DNA from: Flavitalea sp966112615
GTDB taxonomy: Bacteria; Bacteroidota; Bacteroidia; Chitinophagales; Chitinophagaceae
Length of the DNA stretch: 64,000 nucleotides
Direction of reading: 5' to 3'
NCBI GenBank assembly: GCA_966112615.1
Contig: CBHWDO010000015.1
Location: 32,511-96,510 of the forward strand
How positions within the stretch are numbered: position 1 is the stretch's first letter; every line of letters starts with the position of its first letter. Made by a program: the position numbers and the translations under genes. The notes under the pieces were generated by a model. The model did no database searches. It saw only the letters and a program-made list of their open reading frames with translations, and was not told the origin of the DNA. Positions 32,245 to 40,828 of this stretch are shown piece by piece.

Positions 32245-33630
32245 ATGTCAAGATCAGCATTTGGATGGAATGATACTATTGTTGCTTTGGCCACTGCACC
32301 AGGTGTTGCGGCGATCGGTGTGATCAGGGTAAGTGGTTCGCAGGCATATGAAATAGTCAACAGGTTATTTCCTTCAAAAGATCTTTCTGCACAGCCTTCA
32401 CATACGATCCATGTAGGTTACCTAAGAAAGGGTGATACGCGGCTTGATGAAGTGGTTTTATCGTTGTTCAAGGGACCGCATAGTTATACGGGTGAAGATG
32501 TTATCGAGATCTCCTGTCATGGTTCACCATACATTCAGCAACAGGTGATTGATGCAATTGTGGAAGAAGGTGCAAGACTTGCCAAGCCAGGTGAATTCAC
32601 GCAAAGAGCATTTTTGAATGGGAAATTAGACCTTGCCCAGGCAGAAGCGGTTGCTGATCTGATCGCCTCCAATACAGCAGCATCCAGGAATACGGCTCTT
32701 CACGCAATGCGTGGTGGATTTTCAATAGTGCTGAGTGAGTTAAGAGAACAAATGATAAAGTTTTCCGCGCTGATAGAGTTGGAGCTTGATTTTTCTCAAG
32801 AGGATTTAGAGTTCGCTGACCGAACACAATTTTTTGCTCTTGTGGAAGAAGCTGCAATTGTTACTGCAAAACTGGTTGATTCGTTCAAGCTTGGAAATGT
32901 GATCAGGCAGGGTGTGCGTGTAGCGATCATTGGAAGACCGAATGCAGGAAAGTCAACTTTACTGAATGCATTGCTGAATGAAAATCGTGCTATTGTAAGT
33001 GATATTGCAGGAACTACAAGAGATACCATTGAAGAAATATTAAATATTGATGGAATTATTTTCAGGTTGATCGATACTGCAGGAATCAGAAAACATACCA
33101 GTGATGTGATCGAACAGATAGGAGTGGAAAGAAGTTTGGAGAAGATCCGTGAAGCGGATGTTGTTTTGTATCTGTTTGATGTGAATTCAACGACAACTGC
33201 AGAATTAAAAGCATCAATAGAAGATCTTCAACGGGAAGAGAAAGAAGTGTTGCTCGTTGCAAACAAATCAGATTTAATTGATGAAGCAGCAGCGAGAGAA
33301 AAGTTCAATGGTTTTGGCCAGATCATTTTTATATCGGCAAAAAGTGGTGCACATATAGAAGTGTTGAAGGAAAGATTAGTGGATCATGTGCTTGAAGGTC
33401 GTGTGCAGTCAGATGATACGATTGTTACAAATGCAAGACATTACCACGCTTTAAAACAGGTGCAGCAATCATTACAGGATATCCGCAATGGAATGGATAA
33501 TGGCCTTCCCGGAGATCTGTTAGCCCTGGATATAAGGAGGTGTTTGCATTATCTTGGTGAGATCACCGGTGAGATCACTACAGAGGATCAGTTGGATTAT
33601 ATTTTTAGTAAGTTTTGTATAGGGAAGTAA
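32245..33630 (+). CDS. mnmE: tRNA uridine-5-carboxymethylaminomethyl modification GTPase MnmE
   Basis: 461 aa, works with MnmG on wobble uridines. The N-terminal formyl-THF-binding domain (residues ~1-120, with TIVALATAPGVAAIGVIRVSG and GPHSYTGEDVIEISCHGS) precedes the helical domain. The inserted G domain has GRPNAGKSTLLN (P-loop), DIAGTTRD (switch I), LIDTAGIR (DxxG) and NKSD. The protein ends FSKFCIGK, giving the essential C-terminal CIGK. Complete and normal in length. Monocistronic. Confidence 0.97.
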   Translation: MSRSAFGWNDTIVALATAPGVAAIGVIRVSGSQAYEIVNRLFPSKDLSAQPSHTIHVGYLRKGDTRLDEVVLSLFKGPHSYTGEDVIEISCHGSPYIQQQVIDAIVEEGARLAKPGEFTQRAFLNGKLDLAQAEAVADLIASNTAASRNTALHAMRGGFSIVLSELREQMIKFSALIELELDFSQEDLEFADRTQFFALVEEAAIVTAKLVDSFKLGNVIRQGVRVAIIGRPNAGKSTLLNALLNENRAIVSDIAGTTRDTIEEILNIDGIIFRLIDTAGIRKHTSDVIEQIGVERSLEKIREADVVLYLFDVNSTTTAELKASIEDLQREEKEVLLVANKSDLIDEAAAREKFNGFGQIIFISAKSGAHIEVLKERLVDHVLEGRVQSDDTIVTNARHYHALKQVQQSLQDIRNGMDNGLPGDLLALDIRRCLHYLGEITGEITTEDQLDYIFSKFCIGK

Positions 33631-33683
33631 GATTAGATTAAAGAACAGAGAAATAATTTTACATATATCAAACTGTTGAATAA

Positions 33684-34697
33684 ATGCAAGCCCTCATCTG
33701 TTCCTCTCCTTTCAATTTTGATTATGCTGATATTGAATATCCAAAGGTTGAACCTGGTTATTCTATTATAAGGATCAAACGGATTGGGATCTGCGGAACT
33801 GATCTTCATGCCTTTGAAGGAACACAGCCCTATTTCAATTATCCAAGAATCCTTGGCCATGAACTTGCCGGAGAATTTGTTGAAGGAGATGCAGAAGGAT
33901 TTATTACCGGAGAACCGGTAACCATCATACCATATTTCCATTGTGGTGAATGTATTGCCTGCAGAAACGGTAAAACGAATTGTTGTGTGCACATGAAAGT
34001 ATGTGGAGTGCATGTGAATGGTGGAATGGTGGAGTATTTGAAAGTGCCTTCTTCTTCATTGATCCATAGTGAAGGTTTAACACTTGAGCAATTGGCATTA
34101 ATTGAACCTTTGGCAATTGGTGCGCATGGTGTTAGAAGAGCAGCGGTACAGAAAGATGAGTTTGTGTTAGTGATTGGAGCAGGTCCAATTGGATTGGGTA
34201 TCATTGAATGCGCCATGCTTTCAGGTGCAAAGCTGATCGTAATGGATGTGAATGATCATAGATTACAATTTTGTATTCAGCATTTCAACGGCATTTCAAC
34301 CATCAATCCAATTAAAGAAGAAGCATTTTCATTATTGAAAAATATCACTGATGGTAATATGCCTTCGGTTGTAATAGATGCAACCGGAAATCTGAAGGCT
34401 ATTGAGCAAGGGTTTTTGTATATGTCTCACGGAGCACGCTATGTGCTTGTAGGTCTACAGAAAGGAGAAATCGGATTCAGTCATCCAGAATTTCATAAAC
34501 GTGAAGCAACATTGATGAGTAGCCGTAATGCTACTAAACAGGATTTCAGCCATGTAATCAACCATATCAAAAACGGCAATATCGATCCTTTAAAATATGT
34601 TACTCATCGAGTTGCTTTTAGCAGCATTAAAGATGAATTTCCCGGTTGGTTAGATCCCTCTAATGAAGTTATCAAGGCAATGATTGAAATGGGATAA
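33684..34697 (+). CDS. Zinc-dependent alcohol/polyol dehydrogenase (MDR family)
   Basis: 337 aa. The GroES-like N-terminal part has the catalytic zinc ligands in GICGTDLHAFEG and GHELAGEFVEG, and a four-cysteine structural zinc lobe in CGECIACRNGKTNC. The Rossmann domain has VLVIGAGPIGLGIIECA. It resembles L-galactonate, L-gulonate or other sugar-acid 5-dehydrogenases, but the sequence alone does not fix the substrate. It begins a plus-strand series with a DUF5916 gene and a DUF1080 gene, which supports a carbohydrate role. Confidence 0.88.
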   Translation: MQALICSSPFNFDYADIEYPKVEPGYSIIRIKRIGICGTDLHAFEGTQPYFNYPRILGHELAGEFVEGDAEGFITGEPVTIIPYFHCGECIACRNGKTNCCVHMKVCGVHVNGGMVEYLKVPSSSLIHSEGLTLEQLALIEPLAIGAHGVRRAAVQKDEFVLVIGAGPIGLGIIECAMLSGAKLIVMDVNDHRLQFCIQHFNGISTINPIKEEAFSLLKNITDGNMPSVVIDATGNLKAIEQGFLYMSHGARYVLVGLQKGEIGFSHPEFHKREATLMSSRNATKQDFSHVINHIKNGNIDPLKYVTHRVAFSSIKDEFPGWLDPSNEVIKAMIEMG

Positions 34698-34751
34698 GCG
34701 GTAAAGTGCGATTGGTTCTAAAGTTTTAGTTTCGCCTACGAAACTTCCCGT

Positions 34752-37238
34752 ATGCGATCCCTTATCCTGCTTATACTATTATTTTGTTTTGCGTTCTCCA
34801 AAGCACAACCCCCACAAAAAAAGCAGGTTGCACAAAGAGTTAATACTCCTCTGAAGATAGATGGAATACTGAATGATGAAGTATATCATACGGCTGTTCC
34901 AATGCGCGATTTCATTGAATGGAGACCAACCCCTGGAAAGAAGGAAGATTCTACAAACCGTACACTTGTTTATTTATTTTATGACAACAATGCTGTTTAT
35001 GTAGGTGGACATTTATATGAAAAGACTTCTGATAGTGTCTCCAAAGAATTGGTAGGAAGAGATGTTGTTGGTATCAATGATTTTCTTGGAATCATTTTCG
35101 ATACTTACTATGATAAGGTCAATGCATTCGGATTTTATGTAACGCCTTATGGTGAACAATTTGATGCACGTTATTCAAATGGACAGAATATGGAAGATCC
35201 ATCCTGGAATGCGGTATGGAATTCAGCAGCCCATGTGCTTCCTGATGGATGGAGTTTTGAAATGCGCATTCCATATTCGGCACTCAGGTTTTCAAATAAG
35301 CCAGACCAGGTGTGGGGACTGAACCTTACCCGAAGGAGAAATAAAACCGGGCAGCAGTATTTCTGGAATTTTGTTGATCCTAAAGTCAATGGTTTTATTA
35401 ACCAGGAAGGAGTTCTTACAGATATCAAAGAGATTAAGCCTCCGATCAGACTTTCATTATCTCCATACTTCTCTACTTACCTGAATCACTTCCCTTCACC
35501 AGGTACAAAAGATTTAAAAGGGTCTGTCAATGGTGGCATGGATCTGAAATATGGAATCAGTGAAGGCTTTACTTTGGATATGACCCTGATCCCTGATTTT
35601 GGCCAGGTTCAGAGTGATAACCAGGTGTTGAACCTGACTCCCTTTGAAGTGAAGTTTAATGAGAACCGATCTTTTTTCACCGAAGGAACAGAGTTGTTCA
35701 ATAAAGGAAATCTATTCTATTCCAGAAGGATCGGAAGTGAGCCTATCAATTATTGGTCTGTTCAGGATACTGCAATGGATAATGACCATATTCATCCTGG
35801 AGAAAGATTTATCAAGAATCCGCAGGAATCCAAATTGATCAATGCAACTAAAATATCTGGAAGGACCAGTAAAAAATTAGGTATTGGTTTTTTTAATGCG
35901 ATCACCAGGCCTATGTATGCTGAAGTGCAGGATGATGGTGGGAAGGGTAGAAAGATCCTGACCAACCCAGCAACGAATTATAATATCCTTGTGTTGGATC
36001 AAACTCTTCCCAACAATAGTGCAGTATCCCTGATCAATACAAACGTTACGCGAGACGGTAGATATTATGATGCGAATGTTACTGCTGCACTTGTGGATCT
36101 GAACAATATGAAGAATACTTACAACTTTAATGGGAAATTGGCCCTGAGCCAGCTTTATGCTCCACAACAGGCTACTTCCAAAGGATGGTCGCACAATGCA
36201 AGTTTTGGTAAAACAGGTGGTAACTGGGTCTTCCAGTTAATGCAGGATGCAGCTGATAAAAATTATGATATCAATGACATGGGTATCCTCTTTAATAATA
36301 ATTATCTCGATCATTCATTGTGGACTGCCTATCGATGGCAAAAACCTACAAGATGGTATAACAGGATACAACTTAATTACAATGCATATTACAGCAGGCT
36401 TTCTTCAAAAATGAATGATCAGCTGGTCAATTCAATGTTCCAGACTTTCAGTACGAATGTTAATGCAAACATGCAGACAAAAAAACTTTGGTTCATTTAT
36501 GCATTTGTAGGATATGTTGCGAAGGGAAATGATTTCTATGAGCCAAGACTTACCGGATACAGTTTCAGAACACCAAGGAGATTGCAATTCAATGCAGGCT
36601 TTGAATCAAATGCGGCTAAAAAATATTTTGTATACCTGGATTATTTCATTGGATTGAGAAGCCTCTTCAATAGTCCAAATCATTCCATCACCTTAATGCA
36701 CCGATATAGGTTCAATGATAAGTTTTCCATTACTGATGAGATCATGATCAACCCTGCAACAAATGATGCAGGATTTTATAAGCATCATTACGTGGATGAT
36801 CAATTTAAGAATGTAATTTTTGCACGAAGGGATATTTCAACTATTCAACACGTACTTTCTTTCAAGTATAATTTTTCAAGTAAATCATGGATGACATTCA
36901 GAGCACGGCATTACTGGAGCCGCGTGCGACCTTTGCAGTTATATGACCTCCAGGAAAATGGAGATTTGAAGCCTACTATACATGAGGATATTGTGCTGGA
37001 AGGCAGGAATTCAAATTTCTTCAATATCGATGCTGTGTATACCTGGCAATTTGCCCCAGGCAGTTTCTTGAATTTGGTTTGGAAAGATCAGTCTGCATTG
37101 TATGATCAACAGATTCGTGATAGTTACTTTAAAAATGTCGGTAATACACTTACTGCGCCACAAAACAATAATCTCTCCTTAAAAGTCATTTATTTCCTGG
37201 ACTATGTTGATATCAGGAAGAAGAAATCTGTAAATTGA
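34752..37238 (+). CDS. DUF5916 outer-membrane protein with CBM9-like N-terminal domain
   Basis: 828 aa. A signal peptide (MRSLILLILLFCFAFSKAQ) is followed by a carbohydrate-binding-module-9-like domain (residues ~30-215: PLKIDGILNDEVYHTAVP, VYLFYDNNAVYVGGHLYE, DGWSFEMRIPYSALRF). The remainder has the alternating aromatic pattern of an outer-membrane beta-barrel and contains TLDMTLIPDFGQVQSDNQVLNLTPFE with FFTEGTELF, the DUF5916 signature. Barrel strands run to the C-terminus. Probably a surface sugar-binding or transport protein; the function is not established for the family. The upstream 54 bases contain a near-match -7 box (TAGTTTCG). Confidence 0.88.
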   Translation: MRSLILLILLFCFAFSKAQPPQKKQVAQRVNTPLKIDGILNDEVYHTAVPMRDFIEWRPTPGKKEDSTNRTLVYLFYDNNAVYVGGHLYEKTSDSVSKELVGRDVVGINDFLGIIFDTYYDKVNAFGFYVTPYGEQFDARYSNGQNMEDPSWNAVWNSAAHVLPDGWSFEMRIPYSALRFSNKPDQVWGLNLTRRRNKTGQQYFWNFVDPKVNGFINQEGVLTDIKEIKPPIRLSLSPYFSTYLNHFPSPGTKDLKGSVNGGMDLKYGISEGFTLDMTLIPDFGQVQSDNQVLNLTPFEVKFNENRSFFTEGTELFNKGNLFYSRRIGSEPINYWSVQDTAMDNDHIHPGERFIKNPQESKLINATKISGRTSKKLGIGFFNAITRPMYAEVQDDGGKGRKILTNPATNYNILVLDQTLPNNSAVSLINTNVTRDGRYYDANVTAALVDLNNMKNTYNFNGKLALSQLYAPQQATSKGWSHNASFGKTGGNWVFQLMQDAADKNYDINDMGILFNNNYLDHSLWTAYRWQKPTRWYNRIQLNYNAYYSRLSSKMNDQLVNSMFQTFSTNVNANMQTKKLWFIYAFVGYVAKGNDFYEPRLTGYSFRTPRRLQFNAGFESNAAKKYFVYLDYFIGLRSLFNSPNHSITLMHRYRFNDKFSITDEIMINPATNDAGFYKHHYVDDQFKNVIFARRDISTIQHVLSFKYNFSSKSWMTFRARHYWSRVRPLQLYDLQENGDLKPTIHEDIVLEGRNSNFFNIDAVYTWQFAPGSFLNLVWKDQSALYDQQIRDSYFKNVGNTLTAPQNNNLSLKVIYFLDYVDIRKKKSVN

Positions 37239-37313
37239 TTGCCGTAAATATTTCATAGCTGTACGCTTAACAGTAATAGCTAACTTGTAACGGAAATCTA
37301 AAATCAAATCAAC

Positions 37314-38237
37314 ATGCAAAAGGTTCTTTCAATTGTTATTTTGCTGCTTGTATTCATTCAAACCAGGGCTGCAGATATTACCCCAATATTAGGCAGATGG
37401 GATATGGTGATCATGGAAGATGGAAAGGAAAAGCCATCCTGGCTTGAAGTTGAGCGCTCGGGTATGAATCGCCTGATAGGAACTTATGTAGGGATCTCTG
37501 GAAGTGCCCGCCCTGTTGGGAAAGTCAATTTTGATGGTAGCAAGATCAGTTTCTCCCTGCCTCCTCAATGGGAATCAGAAAATAATGACCTGGTTTTTGA
37601 AGGCACCCTGGAAGGCGAACAGTTAAAAGGAACTTTGGTAGCTGCCAATGGCAAGACCTATAACTGGTCGGCGAAAAAAGCTCCGTTGTTGGTAAGAGAA
37701 AAAATGCCGGTATGGGGTAAGCCTATCAAGCTGATCAATGGAAATAGCCTGGAAGGCTGGAAGGCAATGGGTCCTACCAACCAGTGGATAGTCGAAAATG
37801 GGATTTTGAGAAGCCCTAAATCAGGTGCAAACCTGGTAACAGAACAAAAGTTCACTGATTTCAAATTGCACGCTGAATTCCGTTGTCCAAAAGGCAGCAA
37901 TAGTGGAATATACCTTAGAGGAAGATATGAAGCACAGATTGAAGATGATTATGGCCGTGAGCCGGAAAAACACCTGATCGGTGCCATCTATGGTTTCCTT
38001 ACTCCTGTTGTGATGGCTGCGAAGCCTGCAGGCGAATGGCAGACCTATGATATCACATTAGTTGGAAGAAGAGTGACTGTAGTGCTCAATGGCGTGACTG
38101 TTATCTGCGACCAGATCATTCCGGGTATCACCGGAGGGGCGCTTGATAGCAATGAAGGTGAACCGGGTCCTTTGTATCTTCAGGGAGACCACGGCCCGAT
38201 TGAGTATAGGAATGTGGTTATTACTCCGGCTAAATAA
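37314..38237 (+). CDS. Secreted DUF1080 protein (3-keto-disaccharide hydrolase-like)
   Basis: 307 aa. A signal peptide (MQKVLSIVILLLVFIQTRA) is followed by a small beta-rich domain (~20-125; GRWDMVIMEDGKEKPSWLEVE) and then a DUF1080 concanavalin-like domain (~140-305): LINGNSLEGWKAMGP, FKLHAEFRCPKGSNSGIYLRGRYEAQIEDDYG, and the final LQGDHGPIEYRNVVITP. Some members cleave 3-keto-glycosides, so a sugar role fits its neighbours. Ends in TAA; a GGAATCGG-type repeat begins four bases later. Confidence 0.9.
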   Translation: MQKVLSIVILLLVFIQTRAADITPILGRWDMVIMEDGKEKPSWLEVERSGMNRLIGTYVGISGSARPVGKVNFDGSKISFSLPPQWESENNDLVFEGTLEGEQLKGTLVAANGKTYNWSAKKAPLLVREKMPVWGKPIKLINGNSLEGWKAMGPTNQWIVENGILRSPKSGANLVTEQKFTDFKLHAEFRCPKGSNSGIYLRGRYEAQIEDDYGREPEKHLIGAIYGFLTPVVMAAKPAGEWQTYDITLVGRRVTVVLNGVTVICDQIIPGITGGALDSNEGEPGPLYLQGDHGPIEYRNVVITPAK

Positions 38238-38241
38238 TTCA

Positions 38242-38340
38242 GGAATCGGAAATCGGGAATCGTGAATCGGAAATGAAAGATCCCAAAGAAGGAATTTTAC
38301 ATTTTGCGATTCTCCATTCCCGCTTCCCCATTCTAATTCC
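38242..38340. repeat. GGAATCGG-type repeat pair between convergent genes
   Basis: The left arm (38242-38274) has GGAATCGGAAATCGGG and GAATCGGAAAT units. The right arm (38307-38340) is its imperfect inverse and reads on the minus strand GAATGGGGAAGCGGGAATGG, beginning at the TAG stop of the downstream minus-strand gene. This is the same family as at 1159-1297. Confidence 0.78.
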
Positions 38341-39175
38341 CCGATAGTACCGTCCAATCACTCCCACCAAATCCTTTCTCAATCCATTCGTCCATTCTTT
38401 TTGCAACAGCCGGTACAATCATCAAAGGTTTTCTTCCTCTTTCAGATTGTTCCATCATCAACCTTGCATCTTTCCTCGCCATACTTAGTTCCCATGATGG
38501 CTGATCAAAAGTTTTGCTGGTTATCTTTCTTAATCTTCCCTGCGCTACCACCGATGGATTTAATACATCAATCAAAGAAGAGATCTCTGAACTTTCAATA
38601 TTGAAAGTTGATGCAAGTGCCAGCATATCGGATACAGCACCGGTTAAACAGATATGCAGCATGTTTCCCAGCAGTTTTATAGCCGCTGCTTTGGATGGAT
38701 CCTCTCCAAGATTCCAAAGTTTACCAGTCATTTTAGATAAGGCAGGTTCAAGTTCTGCAATGATCTGCTGATCCCCTGAAACCAGCATTGTTCCTGTACT
38801 TTCCAAAGCATTAGGCGGACCCATGAATACCGGTGCATGGATATAATGAATACCTTTTTCTTTCCAGTAAATACTTCTTTGTGCAGCACCCGGTGCGGAA
38901 GTAGTGGAATGATCGATGATGATCGCACCTTTTTCAAGAGATAGTGATGCATCTTTCAAAACAGCATCCACAACAGCATCATCAGTCAGTGTGAGATGAA
39001 TTCTTTTTACTCCTTTTACTGCATCTGCAACCTGATCAAAAGCTTTAGCACCAAATTGTTCAAGAGCTTTAGCTTTTTCGGAAGTCCTGTTCCAGACATT
39101 TACCTGCTCACCCTTTTGAATCAAGGCTCTGGTAAAATTAGCACCTAATAATCCTGTTCCCAGAAAACTTATCAT
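38333..39175 (-). CDS. NAD(P)-dependent beta-hydroxyacid dehydrogenase-like protein
   Basis: 280 aa. The N-terminal Rossmann fold begins with SFLGTGLLGANFTRALIQKG and NVWNRTSEKAKALEQFGAKA, as in the 6-phosphogluconate/3-hydroxyisobutyrate dehydrogenase superfamily. The substrate-loop region IIIDHSTTSAPGAAQRS and the C-terminal helical domain with AAAIKLLGNMLHICLTGAVSDML (the catalytic Lys is the K of IKLLGN) are present. It could be a tartronate semialdehyde reductase or an imine reductase-like member; the substrate is not resolved. Overlaps a repeat arm at its stop and follows the RidA-like gene by 14 bases, so the two form an operon. Confidence 0.88.
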   Translation of the reverse strand: MISFLGTGLLGANFTRALIQKGEQVNVWNRTSEKAKALEQFGAKAFDQVADAVKGVKRIHLTLTDDAVVDAVLKDASLSLEKGAIIIDHSTTSAPGAAQRSIYWKEKGIHYIHAPVFMGPPNALESTGTMLVSGDQQIIAELEPALSKMTGKLWNLGEDPSKAAAIKLLGNMLHICLTGAVSDMLALASTFNIESSEISSLIDVLNPSVVAQGRLRKITSKTFDQPSWELSMARKDARLMMEQSERGRKPLMIVPAVAKRMDEWIEKGFGGSDWTVLSGN

Positions 39176-39189
39176 AGTATGTAGTTTAA

Positions 39190-39645
39190 TTATTTCAACG
39201 TGAATGTGCAGGTTATACCAGCAACATAATTTCTAGGCAATCTATCAACACCAAAAATAGCACGTGAGTGTATTCCCTTATCCCCCAATACTTTTGTAAA
39301 CATGTCTGAAGCCCCATCTACAGCGATCCTTCCTTCATCCCAGTCATTGGCCGACTGGTAATAAGCATCCATATGATTCATGCCTTCAATATTTTCAATA
39401 CCGATCTTATGATGCAGGTGTGATAAAACATTCAGCGCACAATGCTGAAAGGCTTTGTATCCTTCTTCAGTTGTAAATTCTGTGCCTAATCTTCCCTGGA
39501 AACTGAAGACATTATTTAATGAGGGAAATTGAATCGCCAGGTATGCAATCTTGTTCCGGATGTTGAGTGAAACATAATTCCCACCAGGAGAACTTATGGC
39601 AGGTAGTTCTAATCCCATATCTTTAACCTTTTCAGCTATATTCAT
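39190..39645 (-). CDS. RidA/YjgF-family protein (YjgF_endoribonc-like)
   Basis: 151 aa. Members with this layout (LPAISSPGGNYVSLNIRNKIAYLAIQFP, then a long insertion, then DRLPRNYVAGITCTFTL) belong to the larger RidA subgroup related to chorismate-mutase-like folds. The classic deaminase subgroup has a conserved Arg near the C-terminus; R137 in LPRNY may play that role. RidA proteins hydrolyse reactive enamine/imine intermediates, which would suit coexpression with the dehydrogenase that follows. First gene of a two-gene minus-strand operon. Confidence 0.85.
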   Translation of the reverse strand: MNIAEKVKDMGLELPAISSPGGNYVSLNIRNKIAYLAIQFPSLNNVFSFQGRLGTEFTTEEGYKAFQHCALNVLSHLHHKIGIENIEGMNHMDAYYQSANDWDEGRIAVDGASDMFTKVLGDKGIHSRAIFGVDRLPRNYVAGITCTFTLK

Positions 39646-39652
39646 CTTGATC

Positions 39653-39660
39653 TATTTTTG
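39653..39660 (+). promoter_or_regulatory. -7 promoter box before the truncated membrane-sensor gene
   Basis: TATTTTTG, a perfect TAnnTTTG match in the 59-base divergent gap. It appears to be the original promoter of the broken gene at 39705. No clear -33 element. Confidence 0.4.
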
Positions 39661-39704
39661 CCCTATGAAATTAGCTAATTCAGGACGCTGTTTGAATCTT
39701 CCAT

Positions 39705-40064
39705 ATGATTTTGCTTAATTTTTTTCTTGGAGCAGTAGCGATGCAGGTTATTTACCTGCTGTACCATTTTATTATTTCCCGAAGAGTTGAGTTTCTGTAT
39801 TACCTCCTATTCGTTTGTTGTATCACTGCTTTAATAGCTGTAATTAATTGGGAGTCGTTAATTACTCTTTATCCTGCTGCATTTGCTAAAAACCGGTATC
39901 CTGTTGGCTTTAGCATTCTTTTTTTCGCCATCATGATGTATTTCCGGTTCGTAAAGTATATCAGTGGAATCCCTCAGAGAATTCCACGTGTAAATTTTGT
40001 ATTGAAGATCTTTGAAGTGAGTTTCCTGGTCATCATCGTTTACTTTCCCTGTAGGAAATACTGA
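39705..40064 (+). pseudogene. 5' fragment of a membrane sensor protein (truncated)
   Basis: 119 codons with at least three hydrophobic helices: ILLNFFLGAVAMQVIYLLYHF, FLYYLLFVCCITALIAVI and VGFSILFFAIMMYFRF, then VSFLVIIVYF. This looks like the start of a multi-helix membrane module of a sensor kinase such as 7TM-DISM/LytS-like proteins, which normally run on for hundreds of residues. The last seven residues (FPCRKY and before) come from another gene read in the wrong frame: the same bases read FTFPVGNT in the next frame. The join is therefore near base 40038. No domain beyond the helices remains, so it is very probably non-functional. Confidence 0.7.
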
Positions 40065-40734
40065 TTATAATCCTGTCACTATCACCAATAATACAGGAGC
40101 AGCCGACAGTATTATTGTTACTGTAAGAGATGAGGTTTTAATGAAAGGTACTTCTGGTGTTTCAGTGACCGGTGCATTTGTAAAAAGAACCTGGGATATT
40201 TCAAAACAAAACCCTAATGGCGGCGCCGGTTTGAATTTTGTTTTTAACTGGAATGCAGGAGATGTGAATAGTCCAATGGCTTCACATGGCCTGTTTCATT
40301 TTGAAAACAATGCATGGGTACGACAAACAGGATCAAGTTCAGCTACAGCAAATAGTCTGACATACACTGGTTACACGGGATCATTTTTTCCATTTGCAAT
40401 AGCGGATATTGCAGCTGCTCTTGCAATAGATCTGAAGTCATTTACTGTTACATGCGATAATGAAAACAACCTGGTTAAATGGTCAACAGCAGCACCAAAA
40501 GAAATAACTTTTTATGTAGAAAGAAGTAGTGATCTGCGAGACTGGGAATCAATAAAAGTTATTCGGAAAGAGAGCTACAGTATTGTTGGACAGCAAGGAC
40601 AAGTTTTATTATCAGGAAAATTAGTCGGGCTTCAGCAAAGATTAAACGTTACATCGCTTAAAAACGGAGTGTACTATTTACAGCTTAAAGGAAAAGGAAT
40701 AATCGAGACAAGAAAGATCATCATCAAAAAATAA
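40036..40734 (+). pseudogene. 3' fragment of a T9SS cargo gene (internally deleted)
   Basis: Read in the +1 frame from about 40036 the sequence gives SFTFPVGNTDYNPVTITNN, then WDISKQNPNGGAGLNFVFNWNAGD and YTGSFFPFAIAD: typical text from the 3' part of large Bacteroidota T9SS surface proteins. The C-terminus RLNVTSLKNGVYYLQLKGKG, ending RKIIIKK, is a type A sorting (Por_Secre_tail) domain. Between VERSSDLRDWESIKVIRKES and YSIVGQQGQVLLSGKL about 50-100 expected residues (the NYYYRLKQVD-like stretch and YPNP start) are missing, so there is a second in-frame deletion near 40575. The first ATG (40141) is only an internal methionine. There is no signal peptide left. Confidence 0.7.
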
Positions 40735-40752
40735 TTCTTCATCATCCACTGT

Positions 40753-40781
40753 AAGGCCCCGTAGATACGGGGCTTTTTTTT
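40753..40781 (+). terminator. Rho-independent terminator after the T9SS fragment
   Basis: GCCCCGT / ACGGGGC stem (extended by A-T and G-T pairs) with an AGAT loop, followed by eight T. It has survived although the gene upstream is broken. Confidence 0.9.
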
Positions 40782-40828
40782 ATAATTCATCTTTTGAAGA
40801 AATAGTGTATTTTATTGAAAATTCATTC

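Noticed and set aside
39665..39718. 17-codon leader frame directly after the -7 box at 39653
   Set aside because: Very short, overlaps the start of the broken sensor gene and shows no leader-peptide features.
40141..40734. Independent 197-aa secreted protein starting at the first ATG
   Set aside because: No signal peptide, and homologous-type T9SS text continues upstream of the ATG in the same frame, so it is a gene fragment.
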